Shown here: piece by piece, positions 44,589 through 53,344 of the stretch
Layout of the letters: each line of letters begins with the position of its first letter
Numbering within the stretch: the first letter of the stretch is position 1
Source of the DNA: Algibacter sp. L3A6
GTDB lineage: Bacteria > Bacteroidota > Bacteroidia > Flavobacteriales > Flavobacteriaceae
Length of the DNA: 64,000 bases
Reading direction: 5' to 3'
Assembly (NCBI RefSeq): GCF_009796825.1
Contig: NZ_CP047030.1
Location: 372,001-436,000 of the forward strand
Program-made: the position numbers and the translations under genes
Notes under the pieces: model-generated
Told to the model about the DNA's origin: nothing
Databases searched by the model: none
The model's input: the letters and a program-made list of their open reading frames with translations, nothing else

Positions 44589-44774
44589 ATGTTGAAATTT
44601 GTAAAATACCACATGGAGAGTATTGACGGCATCGAGATTTATCCAATAATGTCGTTAGTGATATTCTTTACTTTTTTTGTACTACTTTTTTGGTGGGTAA
44701 TTACTGCGAAAAAAGACTATATACAAAACGTTAGCAACCTGCCTTTAGAAACTCAAAACGACGATACATTATGA
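44589..44774 (+). CDS. ccoQ: cbb3 oxidase subunit CcoQ
   Basis: The 61-residue protein has one central membrane helix (IYPIMSLVIFFTFFVLLFWWV) and a short polar C-terminus. Position between ccoNO and ccoP and size identify it as CcoQ, which stabilises the oxidase complex. Its stop overlaps the ccoP ATG (ATGA). Confidence 0.88.
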   Translation: MLKFVKYHMESIDGIEIYPIMSLVIFFTFFVLLFWWVITAKKDYIQNVSNLPLETQNDDTL

Positions 44775-45670
44775 GAAAACTAATTCCATCTTGGATACGA
44801 ATTCCCGTAGCCTTTTTAATAATTTTCGCAGCAACAGAATACTTTGTAGATTCTGGCGAAAAGCCCGCTTTTATGGAGTACACTGCCGTTCAATTATTTT
44901 TAATTTTAGTGCTGCTAATTTTAATTGCTATTGAAGGTGTTATTGGAGCATTAGAAAATGTTATGCTTCATAAATTAGATGCAGAAGCTAAAGCTCGTTT
45001 TTTAGCTGAAAAAGAATTGGGCTATAAATTCACTTGGATTAAAGAAACCTACATTAAATTATTAGGTCAGAAACCAATTGAACAAGAAGCTGAAATTGTT
45101 TTAGATCATAATTATGATGGCATAAAAGAACTAGATAATAATTTACCACCATGGTGGGTATACGCCTTTTATATTTCAATCATTTTTGCTATTGGTTACA
45201 TGTTGAAATACGAAGTTTTTAATGGAGATAATCAAATTGATGAATTAGAAACTGAACTAGCAGAAGCAAGAATAGCTATTGAAGAATACAAAAAAACAGC
45301 AAAAGATTTAGTCGATTTTAATACGGTAACTCTATTAACTGAAGCATCGGATCTAAAGGCAGGAAAAACCATTTTCGAAAGCAACTGTGTGGCTTGCCAT
45401 ATGGCTGACGGTGGTGGTGGAATTGGACCAAACTTAACCGATAAAAACTGGATTTTAGGTGGTGATATTAAACACGTATTTAAAACAGTTTCTGAAGGTG
45501 GACGTTCTGGAAAAGGAATGATTGCCTGGAAAGCACAACTTAAACCAGCACAAATTGCACAGGTTTCTAGTTACGTTTTAAGTCTTCAAGGTACAACACC
45601 TGCAAACCCAAAAGAGCCACAAGGCGATATTTGGACTCCAGAAGGTGATGCCGCTGCAGAAGTAAACTAA
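44771..45670 (+). CDS. ccoP: cbb3 oxidase cytochrome c subunit CcoP (single haem)
   Basis: The 299-residue protein has two N-terminal membrane helices (about 12-28 and 41-62) and a third near 128-145 (PPWWVYAFYISIIFAIGYML). The cytochrome c domain has ESNCVACHMADGGGG (CxxCH about residue 207) and a distal methionine probably in GKGMIAWKAQL. Only one CxxCH is present, where proteobacterial CcoP has two. It passes electrons to CcoO/CcoN. The C-terminal tail is Pro/Glu-rich. Confidence 0.94.
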   Translation: MRKLIPSWIRIPVAFLIIFAATEYFVDSGEKPAFMEYTAVQLFLILVLLILIAIEGVIGALENVMLHKLDAEAKARFLAEKELGYKFTWIKETYIKLLGQKPIEQEAEIVLDHNYDGIKELDNNLPPWWVYAFYISIIFAIGYMLKYEVFNGDNQIDELETELAEARIAIEEYKKTAKDLVDFNTVTLLTEASDLKAGKTIFESNCVACHMADGGGGIGPNLTDKNWILGGDIKHVFKTVSEGGRSGKGMIAWKAQLKPAQIAQVSSYVLSLQGTTPANPKEPQGDIWTPEGDAAAEVN

Positions 45671-45743
45671 GCACACAACTAACTTAATATATCCAAGACC
45701 TGGTAGTAAAACTAACTAGCAGGTCTATTTAACACCAAACATT

Positions 45744-47168
45744 GTGGAAACGCCAGACAACGAAACATTTAGAGATTCCATTGGTACGGTTACCGAAGAC
45801 GGTAAACGCGCTTGGGTATTTCCTAAAAAACCTAGTGGCAAGTTTTACAAATACCGTAAATATGTAAGCTATGCTCTATTAGCATTTTTATTATTGGCGC
45901 CATTTATTAAAATTAATGGCAACCAGTTTTTAATGTTTAACATTTTAGAGAGGCGTTTTAACATTTTTGGCTTCCCGTTTTGGCCACAAGATTTTCATCT
46001 ATTTGTAATATCGATGATTATTGGTGTTGTGTTTGTTGCCTTATTTACGGTAGCATTCGGACGTATTTTCTGCGGATGGATTTGTCCGCAAACCATTTTT
46101 ATGGAAATGGTGTTTAGACGTATTGAATATTGGATTGAAGGCGATCGTGGTAAACAAATGCGTTTGGCAAAACAACCTTGGAATGCCGAAAAGATTAGAA
46201 AGAAAACATTAAAAACGGTAATTTTTATACTGATTTCCTTTATAATCGCCAATGTGTTTTTGGCTTATTTAATAGGAAGCGACAAGTTAATATCTTACAT
46301 TATTGATGGTCCGACAGAGCATTTAAGCACCCTTATATCTCTAACCATATTTACAGCAGTATTCTATTTTGTCTTTGCTTGGTTTAGAGAACAGGTTTGT
46401 ATTATTGCCTGTCCCTACGGTAGATTACAAGGTGTACTTTTAGACACCAAATCTATTGTTGTGGCCTACGACCATAAACGTGGTGAGGCAGAAAATGGCA
46501 GAAAAAAATTCAGAAAAACTGAAGACCGCGAGGCTTTAGGCCATGGAGACTGTATAGATTGTATGCAATGTGTTAATGTGTGCCCGACAGGTATAGACAT
46601 TAGAAACGGTACACAATTAGAGTGCGTGAACTGTACAGCTTGTATTGATGAGTGCGACCATATTATGGAAAGCATTAACCTTCCAAAAGGTTTAATTAGA
46701 TATACCAGCGAAGAAAATATAGAGAAGAAAACACCGTTTAAATTAACACCAAGAATTAAAGGTTACATAGCAGTATTAGCCATATTAACCGGCTTACTTG
46801 TTGGTATGCTTTTTTTACGAAACGATGTTGAAGCGACAATTTTGAGATTACCAGGCCAACTTTACGAACACAAGGAAAACAACATTATTAGTAATGTGTT
46901 TACCTATAAGCTGGTAAACAAAACATCTAAAGATATTGAGAGCGTAAGCTTTAAACTACTGTCGCATAAAGGGGAATTAAAATTGGTTGCTACAAACGAT
47001 CATTTTATAGTGCCAAAGCAAGAAATATCGAAAGGTACTTTGTTTGTTGAAATAAATAATTCGGCATTAACTGGAGATAGAAATAAAATTAAAATTGGAG
47101 TTTACTCTGGCGATAAATTAATTGAAACAACAACAGCCAACTTTTTAGGGCCGCGTAGTTTTAAATAA
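45744..47168 (+). CDS. ccoG: Cytochrome oxidase accessory protein CcoG (4Fe-4S)
   Basis: The 474-residue membrane protein starts at GTG (METPDNETFRDSIGTVTEDG, the usual N-terminus; no ATG nearby). It has several helices, CGWICPQTIFMEMVFRRIEYW, CIIACPYGRLQ and a ferredoxin region CIDCMQCVNVCPTGIDI with CVNCTACIDECD for two clusters. A C-terminal Ig-like FixG domain follows. CcoG reduces Cu(II) for cbb3 assembly. It lies 73 bp after ccoP in the same transcription unit. Confidence 0.95.
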   Translation: METPDNETFRDSIGTVTEDGKRAWVFPKKPSGKFYKYRKYVSYALLAFLLLAPFIKINGNQFLMFNILERRFNIFGFPFWPQDFHLFVISMIIGVVFVALFTVAFGRIFCGWICPQTIFMEMVFRRIEYWIEGDRGKQMRLAKQPWNAEKIRKKTLKTVIFILISFIIANVFLAYLIGSDKLISYIIDGPTEHLSTLISLTIFTAVFYFVFAWFREQVCIIACPYGRLQGVLLDTKSIVVAYDHKRGEAENGRKKFRKTEDREALGHGDCIDCMQCVNVCPTGIDIRNGTQLECVNCTACIDECDHIMESINLPKGLIRYTSEENIEKKTPFKLTPRIKGYIAVLAILTGLLVGMLFLRNDVEATILRLPGQLYEHKENNIISNVFTYKLVNKTSKDIESVSFKLLSHKGELKLVATNDHFIVPKQEISKGTLFVEINNSALTGDRNKIKIGVYSGDKLIETTTANFLGPRSFK

Positions 47169-47206
47169 ACCTATTGCTAAAAACTAAAAAGGAATTTAGC
47201 ACATAG

Positions 47207-47293
47207 TTGCATTAGGGATAGAACGGCATGTTTAAGCTCCCCGACCAAAGGAAGGGAGCGAGTAGTGATAGCCCGACCCGCAGGGTAATGCCC
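47207..47293 (+). repeat. Dispersed structured intergenic repeat, copy 2
   Basis: This ~87-bp element is closely similar to 24736-24814, with the identical run TGTTTAAGCTCCCCGACCA and the following GGAAGGGAGCGAGTAGTGA. GCTCCC/GGGAGC form one hairpin, and CCCGACCC with GGGTAATGCCC form a second region. It lies between ccoG and fixH, within the cco gene set, so it would be transcribed as part of the operon. Confidence 0.75.
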
Positions 47294-47356
47294 TAAATAT
47301 AAAATTAGTAATGATGAGGTTTTCGCTTTCGCGGAAATTAAAAAAATATAATTGAG

Positions 47357-47806
47357 ATGAAATTTAATTGGGGAACTGGCGTAGTACTTGCATTTATAGG
47401 CTTTATAGCTTTTATAATGTACTTTGTTGTAACCATGTTTGCGGACAATAGGTTTAAAAACGAATTGGTTACTGAAGATTATTATGGTGCAGAATTATTG
47501 TACCAAAAAGACATCGATAAGCTTGAAAAATCGGAAGAATTAACGGTAAACGTTGCTTACTTGCGCACTAATGATGGCTTAAAAGTGGTATTCCCAAAGG
47601 GTTTTGATTATAAAGAAATTACAGGAAAAGTGTTCCTATATAGACCATCTAACAAACAACTAGACTTTGAGACTGCTATTGTTTCACTGTCTGATTCTAC
47701 TTTGCTCATACCTGACAAACGCTTGGTAGATGGTCGTTGGAACATTAAAATTGACTGGCAATATAGGGGGAATTCTTACTTATTTAAGGAATCTATAATT
47801 TATTAA
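47357..47806 (+). CDS. FixH family protein (CcoH)
   Basis: The 149-residue protein has an N-terminal membrane helix (GTGVVLAFIGFIAFIMYFVVT) and a periplasmic beta domain, with the FixH pattern LVTEDYYGAELLYQKDIDK after the helix. FixH/CcoH proteins help assemble cbb3 oxidase, probably with CcoI. It lies two bases before the SafE-type gene. Confidence 0.92.
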   Translation: MKFNWGTGVVLAFIGFIAFIMYFVVTMFADNRFKNELVTEDYYGAELLYQKDIDKLEKSEELTVNVAYLRTNDGLKVVFPKGFDYKEITGKVFLYRPSNKQLDFETAIVSLSDSTLLIPDKRLVDGRWNIKIDWQYRGNSYLFKESIIY

Positions 47807-47807
47807 C

Positions 47808-48512
47808 ATGCTTTTCTCAGCATTTATACTCGGCCTTTTAGGTAGTTTTCATTGTGTGGGCATGTGTGGTCCCATTGCATTTATGCTGCCCGTAGATCGA
47901 AATAATGCATTAAAAAAAGCATTACAAATTGGTGTTTATCACCTCGGAAAACTACTAGCTTATAGCGTTATTGGTCTTGTTTTTGGCTTAATAGGTAAAA
48001 GCTTATACTTATTTGGGTTCCAGCAACAACTCTCTATTTTTATTGGGATTTTAATGATTCTAGTGGTTTTAATTCCGCAGAGAACATTTAACAAATACAA
48101 CTTCTCTAAACCAGTTTACAAGTTAATTTCTAAAGTTAAATCGGCTTTAGGATCTGCTATGAAGAAAAAAACAATGGATACTTTTTTAACCATTGGTTTT
48201 TTAAATGGTTTTTTACCTTGTGGTTTAGTTTACATGGCTGTTTTTGCGTCTATTGCCAGCGGAAATGCATTAAACGGAGCTCTATACATGGCTGTTTTTG
48301 GTTTGGGTACCATACCATTAATGACGACGGCTATTTATTTTTCGCAGTTTTTAAAAGGTGCCGCTCGCCAAAAAATACAGAAAGCAATTCCTGTTTTTGT
48401 AGTTATTATTGGTGTGCTATTTATTATTCGTGGTTTAGGCTTAGGGATTCCTTACCTCTCTCCTGCTCCGGTTTTGGATGCCGTTTCAGCTAGTATGGAT
48501 TGCCAAATTTAA
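47808..48512 (+). CDS. Sulfite exporter TauE/SafE-family membrane protein (cbb3 locus)
   Basis: The 234-residue protein has six or more helices. The first reads AFILGLLGSFHCVGMCGPIA, and GFLNGFLPCGLVYMAVFAS follows later; paired Cys and Pro-Cys sites in both halves are typical of the DsbD/SafE fold near cco genes. It may move copper or reductant for oxidase assembly (inference from recurrent gene context). It ends the cco gene series. Confidence 0.88.
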   Translation: MLFSAFILGLLGSFHCVGMCGPIAFMLPVDRNNALKKALQIGVYHLGKLLAYSVIGLVFGLIGKSLYLFGFQQQLSIFIGILMILVVLIPQRTFNKYNFSKPVYKLISKVKSALGSAMKKKTMDTFLTIGFLNGFLPCGLVYMAVFASIASGNALNGALYMAVFGLGTIPLMTTAIYFSQFLKGAARQKIQKAIPVFVVIIGVLFIIRGLGLGIPYLSPAPVLDAVSASMDCQI

Positions 48513-48551
48513 GACGTTTTATTTTCCATTTTTAGATATAGCTATAAAATA

Positions 48552-48591
48552 TAATTTCGCCACCCTGAGTTTAATCAGAATGACGAAATTA
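48552..48591. repeat. Imperfect inverted repeat between convergent genes
   Basis: TAATTTCG (48552-48559) pairs with CGAAATTA (48584-48591), and the inner part CACCCTGAG...TCAGAATG pairs imperfectly. It lies between the SafE-type gene and uspA and may end transcription from the minus side. The CACCCTGAGTTTA core resembles palindromic repeats seen widely in Bacteroidota intergenic DNA (recalled, not checked). Confidence 0.5.
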
Positions 48592-48616
48592 CCCCCATTA
48601 CAATAAAAAAATACTA

Positions 48617-49450
48617 TTAAATCTTTAATGTTAATACTGGTATAGGTGAATGGTTTACAACTTCCTCCCCTACGCTGCCTTTAAAAAAGCGAGCTAAACC
48701 TTTTCTGCCATGGGTTGGCATTACAATTAAATCTACGTTGTTTTTGTTAGAGAAATTTACAATACCATCATCTACAGTATAGTCGCTTACATAACGTACA
48801 TTTTCTAAACGTCTTAAATGCTTATCAGCTTTTGTAAAAAAGTTAACGGCCATTTTCTCTAATTGCGCTGTGCTACTAAACTTTTCGTTTGGTAAATTAA
48901 CATGCACTAAATAAATTTTAGACACAATATCTTGGAACATTTCCATGGTATGGTGGTATGAACCTATAGACTCTTCCGAGAAATCGCAAGCCAATGCAAT
49001 AACATCAAAATTAATATTGGCTACATTGCTTTTAACCACAAGCACAGGGATTTCTGAGCTACGTACAACACGTTCTGTGTTGGAACCTACAAACATCTCT
49101 TCGAAGCCATTAGCGCCATGAGAGCCCATAACTATAATATCTGCATCGTGTTGCTTAGCAACATCGTTAACCTCACTAAATACTTTTAAATGCTTAATAA
49201 TTGGTGTGATTTTAACACCTTCTAAATAATCTTTATCTAAGAAATCGTTAAACTTCTTTTCAGCTAATTTCATAAAAAACACTGCTTTTTGTCCTAGAAG
49301 TTCATCTGAGACAGAAAGGGCTTCAGTAGACATTTCTAGCATATGCAATGCAAGCACTTCAGCATCATGTTTTTTTGCTAATTTTGCTGCTGTTTTTAAA
49401 GCATATTCTGAATGTTCTGAAAAATCGACGGGTACAATAATTTTTTTCAT
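48617..49450 (-). CDS. Universal stress protein (two Usp domains)
   Basis: The 277-residue protein starts MKKIIVPVDFSEHSEYALKT. Both halves keep a Usp ATP-loop: GSHGANGFEEMFVGSNTERV in the first and PTHGRKGLARFFKGSVGEEV in the second. It lies 79 bp downstream of hemN on the same strand with no own TAnnTTTG element visible, so co-transcription from the hemN promoter is likely. It is the second UspA of the low-oxygen block. Confidence 0.92.
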   Translation of the reverse strand: MKKIIVPVDFSEHSEYALKTAAKLAKKHDAEVLALHMLEMSTEALSVSDELLGQKAVFFMKLAEKKFNDFLDKDYLEGVKITPIIKHLKVFSEVNDVAKQHDADIIVMGSHGANGFEEMFVGSNTERVVRSSEIPVLVVKSNVANINFDVIALACDFSEESIGSYHHTMEMFQDIVSKIYLVHVNLPNEKFSSTAQLEKMAVNFFTKADKHLRRLENVRYVSDYTVDDGIVNFSNKNNVDLIVMPTHGRKGLARFFKGSVGEEVVNHSPIPVLTLKI

Positions 49451-49529
49451 TTTACTTGGGTTTTAAGTTGTTATAAATCTCAGAGCCATCACAGCTTACT
49501 AAATATTAAATTAATTTGGTAGCGGTTTT

Positions 49530-50894
49530 TTAAACCGTCATAGAAAACAGTTGTGTATCGGGCTGTTTACGTTGTAATAGTAAATCGAAAGCCATACAAA
49601 TATTACGTACAAATGGTTGGCCTTTATCGGTAACGGCAATACTATCTGTTTCTATTTTTAATAAGCCATCTTGCTCCATTTCTTTTAACCTAATTAAAGT
49701 ATCGGGCAATTCGGGAAAACGAAGTACATCATTGGTCCAACTGGTTTTAAAACGACACATTAAATTAAGAATATGCTGCCTGATTACCAAATCTTCTTCA
49801 TTTAAAATATGACCTCTATAAACAGGTATTATATTATCTTCCAACAAATTGTAATAGCTTTCTAAGCCTTTTACGTTTTGAGCAAAACCGTACCAACTAT
49901 CACTAATAGATGATACACCTAAACCTATCATGGCTTGTGTTTTAGAGGCTGTGTAGCCCATAAAATTACGGTGTAAATCTCCATTTTCCATAGACTTAAA
50001 AAGGCTATCGGTTTTTAATGCAAAATGATCCATACCAATTTCATGATATCCTACTTCTGCTAATAATTGTTTACCTAACTCATATTGTTTTCTTTTTAGT
50101 TCTGGTGTTGGTAAATCGTTATCATTAAAACCACGTTGTCCATTTCCTTTTATCCATGGCACATGTGCGTAGCTATAAAATGCCAATCGATCTGGCAATA
50201 ATGCTTTTGTTTTTAATATGGTCGATTTTACATGGTCTATGGTTTGAAAAGGTAAACCAAAAATAATATCGTGACCAACAGAGGTATACCCCACTTCTCT
50301 AGCTATTTCGGTAGCACGTTTAACATTTTCAAAGGGCTGAATACGATGAATCGCTTTTTGTACCGTTTCATTATAATCCTGCACTCCGTAACTTACGCGT
50401 CTAAATCCAACATCAAAAAGTGCTTGTAAATGCTCGCGTGTTGTATTATTTGGGTGACCTTCAAAACTAAACTCATAATTATCGGCTAAAACCGATCTAT
50501 TTAAAATACCATTTATTAATATTTTTAAATGCTCCGGACTAAAAAAGGTTGGTGTTCCTCCTCCTAAATGTAATTCCTTAATTATCGGTTTTTCATCAAA
50601 CAATTCTAAATACAGATCCCACTCTTTTAAAACCGCATTTATATATGGCGACTCTACACTGTGTTGTTTTGTAATACGCTTATTACAACCACAAAAGGTG
50701 CATAAACTTTCGCAAAAAGGTAGATGTATATATAGACTAATTCCTTCTTTAGAGTTACTTTCTTTAAAAGATTGCACTAATGATTCTTTCCATTGATTTA
50801 ACGAAAATGTTTCATTATTCCAATACGGAACAGTTGGATAGCTCGTGTATCGAGGTCCAGAAATATTATATTTATCTACTAATGATGTGTTCAT
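49530..50894 (-). CDS. hemN: Oxygen-independent coproporphyrinogen III dehydrogenase
   Basis: The 454-residue radical SAM enzyme has YIHLPFCESLCTFCGC with cluster cysteines C61, C65 and C68 plus C70, GGGTPTFF for SAM binding, and RVSYGVQDYNETVQ. MDHFALKTDSL lies in the second half and a HemN C-terminal domain follows. It makes protoporphyrinogen IX without oxygen, which supplies haem for the cbb3 oxidase under low O2. Its promoter carries the ATGA-N6-TCAT operator. Confidence 0.96.
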   Translation of the reverse strand: MNTSLVDKYNISGPRYTSYPTVPYWNNETFSLNQWKESLVQSFKESNSKEGISLYIHLPFCESLCTFCGCNKRITKQHSVESPYINAVLKEWDLYLELFDEKPIIKELHLGGGTPTFFSPEHLKILINGILNRSVLADNYEFSFEGHPNNTTREHLQALFDVGFRRVSYGVQDYNETVQKAIHRIQPFENVKRATEIAREVGYTSVGHDIIFGLPFQTIDHVKSTILKTKALLPDRLAFYSYAHVPWIKGNGQRGFNDNDLPTPELKRKQYELGKQLLAEVGYHEIGMDHFALKTDSLFKSMENGDLHRNFMGYTASKTQAMIGLGVSSISDSWYGFAQNVKGLESYYNLLEDNIIPVYRGHILNEEDLVIRQHILNLMCRFKTSWTNDVLRFPELPDTLIRLKEMEQDGLLKIETDSIAVTDKGQPFVRNICMAFDLLLQRKQPDTQLFSMTV

Positions 50895-50911
50895 ACCTAA
50901 TAATTATAGTT

Positions 50912-50955
50912 CAAAATTAGCAGAATTCCCGTTCTAAAAATATGATATATATCAT
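50912..50955 (-). promoter_or_regulatory. Operator-promoter of hemN (ATGA-N6-TCAT + -7 element)
   Basis: The operator ATGATATATATCAT lies at 50942-50955 and the minus-strand -7 element TAATTTTG at 50912-50919, a full TAnnTTTG match. Centre to last G is 36.5 bp. The hemN ATG at 50894 is 18 bp downstream. The site is also 65 bp from the divergent yceI gene, but no -7 element with the same spacing exists in that direction. Confidence 0.75.
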
Positions 50956-51019
50956 ACCAAATCTTGCATGTCATTTATTATTGGCTTAACTTTCGACTAA
51001 ATAAAAAAAGCATAATAAA

Positions 51020-51649
51020 ATGAAAAAAATAAGTATCCTTTTCTTAGCAATGGCTGTAAGTTTAGCCTCTTGTAAAAACGAAAAAAAAGACAACACAACA
51101 ACCGAAACAGTAACAACTGAAACGGCTGTACAATACGTAGTAAAGCCAGAAGCGACTTCTGTAAAATGGACCGCTTACAAAACCACAGAGAAAAAACCTG
51201 TTGGTGGAGAATTTAAAGTTTTAAGATTTGATGAAAAAGCTGGAGCAACTCCAGAAGAAGCGTTAAACAACTTAAGCTTTTCTATCCCAGTAAGCAGTGT
51301 ATTTACTAACGATGCAACAAACACACGTGATGCTAAAATTAAAACTTCATTTTTTGGAGCTATGTTAGACACCGAGTTATTAACTGGTACAATTAAATAT
51401 GTAGATGGTGCTTATTCTGCAGCGATTACCATGAACGGTGTTACTAGCGATTTACCTCTAGAGGTTAAAATCACAGAAGAACGTCGTGTAGTAATGACAG
51501 GTGTTATGGATTTAAAAGAATGGGACGCATTAGGAGCTTTAGAATCGTTAAACAAAGTATGTTTCGATTTACATAAAGGCCCAGATGGTGTTAGCAAAAC
51601 TTGGGACGATGTCGCTATTGAAGTGAATACTTTTTTACGCGAAAACTAA
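51020..51649 (+). CDS. YceI family lipoprotein
   Basis: The 209-residue protein has a lipoprotein signal (ILFLAMAVSLASCKNE, cysteine at 18), a Thr-rich linker and a YceI domain (ATSVKWTAYKTTEKKPVGGEF, the lipocalin-like barrel). YceI proteins bind polyisoprenoids or other lipids in the periplasm and are often stress-linked. The gene is 38 bp upstream of an ECF sigma gene and probably in the same unit. Confidence 0.9.
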   Translation: MKKISILFLAMAVSLASCKNEKKDNTTTETVTTETAVQYVVKPEATSVKWTAYKTTEKKPVGGEFKVLRFDEKAGATPEEALNNLSFSIPVSSVFTNDATNTRDAKIKTSFFGAMLDTELLTGTIKYVDGAYSAAITMNGVTSDLPLEVKITEERRVVMTGVMDLKEWDALGALESLNKVCFDLHKGPDGVSKTWDDVAIEVNTFLREN

Positions 51650-51687
51650 ACATTACCCAAAACACCACTCAACTTTTAAAACCATAT

Positions 51688-52218
51688 ATGGATTTAGATA
51701 TTCTAGTCGAAAAATTTAAACAAAAAGACGAAAAGGCTTTTGAAAGTTTATACGCCATGTATAGCGAAAGTATGCATGGCGTTATTTTTAACATTGTTAG
51801 AAATAACGATATTGCCGAAGAAATAATGCAAGATGTTTTTGTAAAAGCTTGGCATAAATCGGACACATACTCGAGTAAGAAAGGTCGTTTCTTCACCTGG
51901 ATTTTAAACATTGCCAGAAACGCGGCTATAGATAAAACGCGCTCTAAAAGTTTTAAAAACACAAAACAAAACCTTGATGCCTCTTTTTTCGTAGATATAC
52001 TTGAAACTAGTGATAATCTAGATAATACCACGGATGCTATAGGTATAAAAAACTATGTGGGTAAACTCGCTAAAAAATGTATTGAAGTTATAGAACTTCT
52101 TTATTTTAAAGGTTACACACAAACCGAAGCTTCCGAAACATTGAACATGCCTATTGGCACGATTAAAACAAGAAATAGAAACTGTATAAAAGAGCTTAGA
52201 AACATGGTTTTAAATTAA
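51688..52218 (+). CDS. ECF RNA polymerase sigma factor (SigK-like)
   Basis: The 176-residue protein has region 2 (NNDIAEEIMQDVFVKAWHKS and FFTWILNIARNAAIDKTR) and region 4 (GYTQTEASETLNMPIGTIKT), with no further domain. It is followed after 41 bp by its probable anti-sigma factor. Together they would sense an envelope signal and direct polymerase to target promoters. The YceI gene upstream is a likely member of the circuit. Confidence 0.93.
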   Translation: MDLDILVEKFKQKDEKAFESLYAMYSESMHGVIFNIVRNNDIAEEIMQDVFVKAWHKSDTYSSKKGRFFTWILNIARNAAIDKTRSKSFKNTKQNLDASFFVDILETSDNLDNTTDAIGIKNYVGKLAKKCIEVIELLYFKGYTQTEASETLNMPIGTIKTRNRNCIKELRNMVLN

Positions 52219-52259
52219 AACCTTTTAAGTCTATATTTTGAACATTATTTAAAATTAAA

Positions 52260-53057
52260 ATGGATATTAACGCATACACAGAGTCCGGAATTTTAGAGCT
52301 ATACGTAGCTGGTTCGCTTTCTGATAAAGAAAACGAAGAGGTCTATGCGCTTATGCAAAAAAATCCTGAAATTTTACAAGAAGTTTTAAATATTGAAGCC
52401 GCCGTTATTAAACTTACTGCTGCTACAGCTCCAAAAAACAAAAACTATATATTAACGAGTATCAAAAAGACTTTAGGTTTTAAAGGCAATAGCGATACTA
52501 AAGTTATATCGATCACTAAATACAACTGGATTACTTATACCGGTTGGGCAGCATCTGTTGTTTTGGCTGCCGGCCTATTATGGACCGTAAACCAAAACAC
52601 TACTTTACAATCTAATATAGAAGTTGCCAACGTAAAACAGGCCTTATTAGAAACTCAAATTGCAAATTCTAAAAATAGTTTAGAAGAAGCACAAACTCTG
52701 GTTTCCGTTTTACGAGACGATGCCATTACTAAAATACCTCTTGCTGGTCAAGGAAATTTTGCTAGCACTTACGCGAAGGTATATTGGGATAAAAAAGAAC
52801 AACGTATTTTTCTAGATGCGCAAGGATTACCAGAACCTCCAGAAGGTAAAGTATATCAAGTTTGGTCTTTAAAACTTAGCCCTTTAACACCTACAAGCTT
52901 AGGTACTATTGACGGTTTTGCTACGGATACCAACAAAATATTTGAGATTGCAAATGCCAATCAAAGTGAAGCTTTTGGTATAACCTTAGAGCCTGCTGGC
53001 GGAAGCGAAACCCCAACTATGGAGTTTTTATACACACTTGGTGTTGCGGCTAGTTAA
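52260..53057 (+). CDS. Anti-sigma factor, RskA-like
   Basis: The 265-residue protein has a cytoplasmic N-terminal part (ESGILELYVAGSLSDKENEE, typical for RskA anti-sigma domains without zinc ligands). A membrane helix follows at about 94-110 (WAASVVLAAGLLWTV), then a coiled-coil stretch and a periplasmic RskA C-terminal domain (KVYQVWSLKLSPLTPTSLG, FGITLEPAGGSETPT). It should hold the ECF sigma factor at the membrane. Confidence 0.92.
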   Translation: MDINAYTESGILELYVAGSLSDKENEEVYALMQKNPEILQEVLNIEAAVIKLTAATAPKNKNYILTSIKKTLGFKGNSDTKVISITKYNWITYTGWAASVVLAAGLLWTVNQNTTLQSNIEVANVKQALLETQIANSKNSLEEAQTLVSVLRDDAITKIPLAGQGNFASTYAKVYWDKKEQRIFLDAQGLPEPPEGKVYQVWSLKLSPLTPTSLGTIDGFATDTNKIFEIANANQSEAFGITLEPAGGSETPTMEFLYTLGVAAS

Positions 53058-53217
53058 TTCATTTTAAAAACATTTTATCTTCTTATTTATGTTTCCTATG
53101 ACTAGGAAAAGGCACAGAAATGCTCTATTCTTTACGTCTATTGCGGTTTAGCTTATTTATTATTCACCTCACTACTGTCTATTTTAAATAGCTTCTAAAA
53201 ACCTAATTATTAAGCAT

Positions 53218-53252
53218 AAAAAAACACTTGACTATATTTCTATAATCAAGTG
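53218..53252 (-). terminator. Terminator of the TonB receptor gene
   Basis: On the minus strand CACTTGA pairs with TCAAGTG, continued by a wobble and TATA/TATA pairs around a GAAA loop, then seven T residues. It lies about 90 bp after the receptor stop. Confidence 0.85.
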
Positions 53253-53344
53253 CTTTCACCTAAAAAACCAACAAAATCAATCACAAAATTCTTGGCTTAA
53301 TCTTTATATTTTCAAATCACTACACTTCTTAAAATGTACTTTAA

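Noticed and set aside
48218..48493. A 91-codon frame overlapping the SafE-type gene
   Set aside because: It lies in another frame within a well-conserved membrane protein gene and has a Cys/Tyr-rich, non-protein-like sequence.
50942..50955. The operator at 50942 as control element of yceI as well
   Set aside because: No TAnnTTTG element lies at the required 36.5-bp distance on the plus strand (only TATTATTG two bases off), so only hemN fits the model.
53092..53109. Hairpin TTTCCTA-TGAC-TAGGAAA after the anti-sigma gene as terminator
   Set aside because: The stem is only 7 bp and is followed by AGGCAC, not T residues. It may still be a transcript-end structure, but support is too weak.
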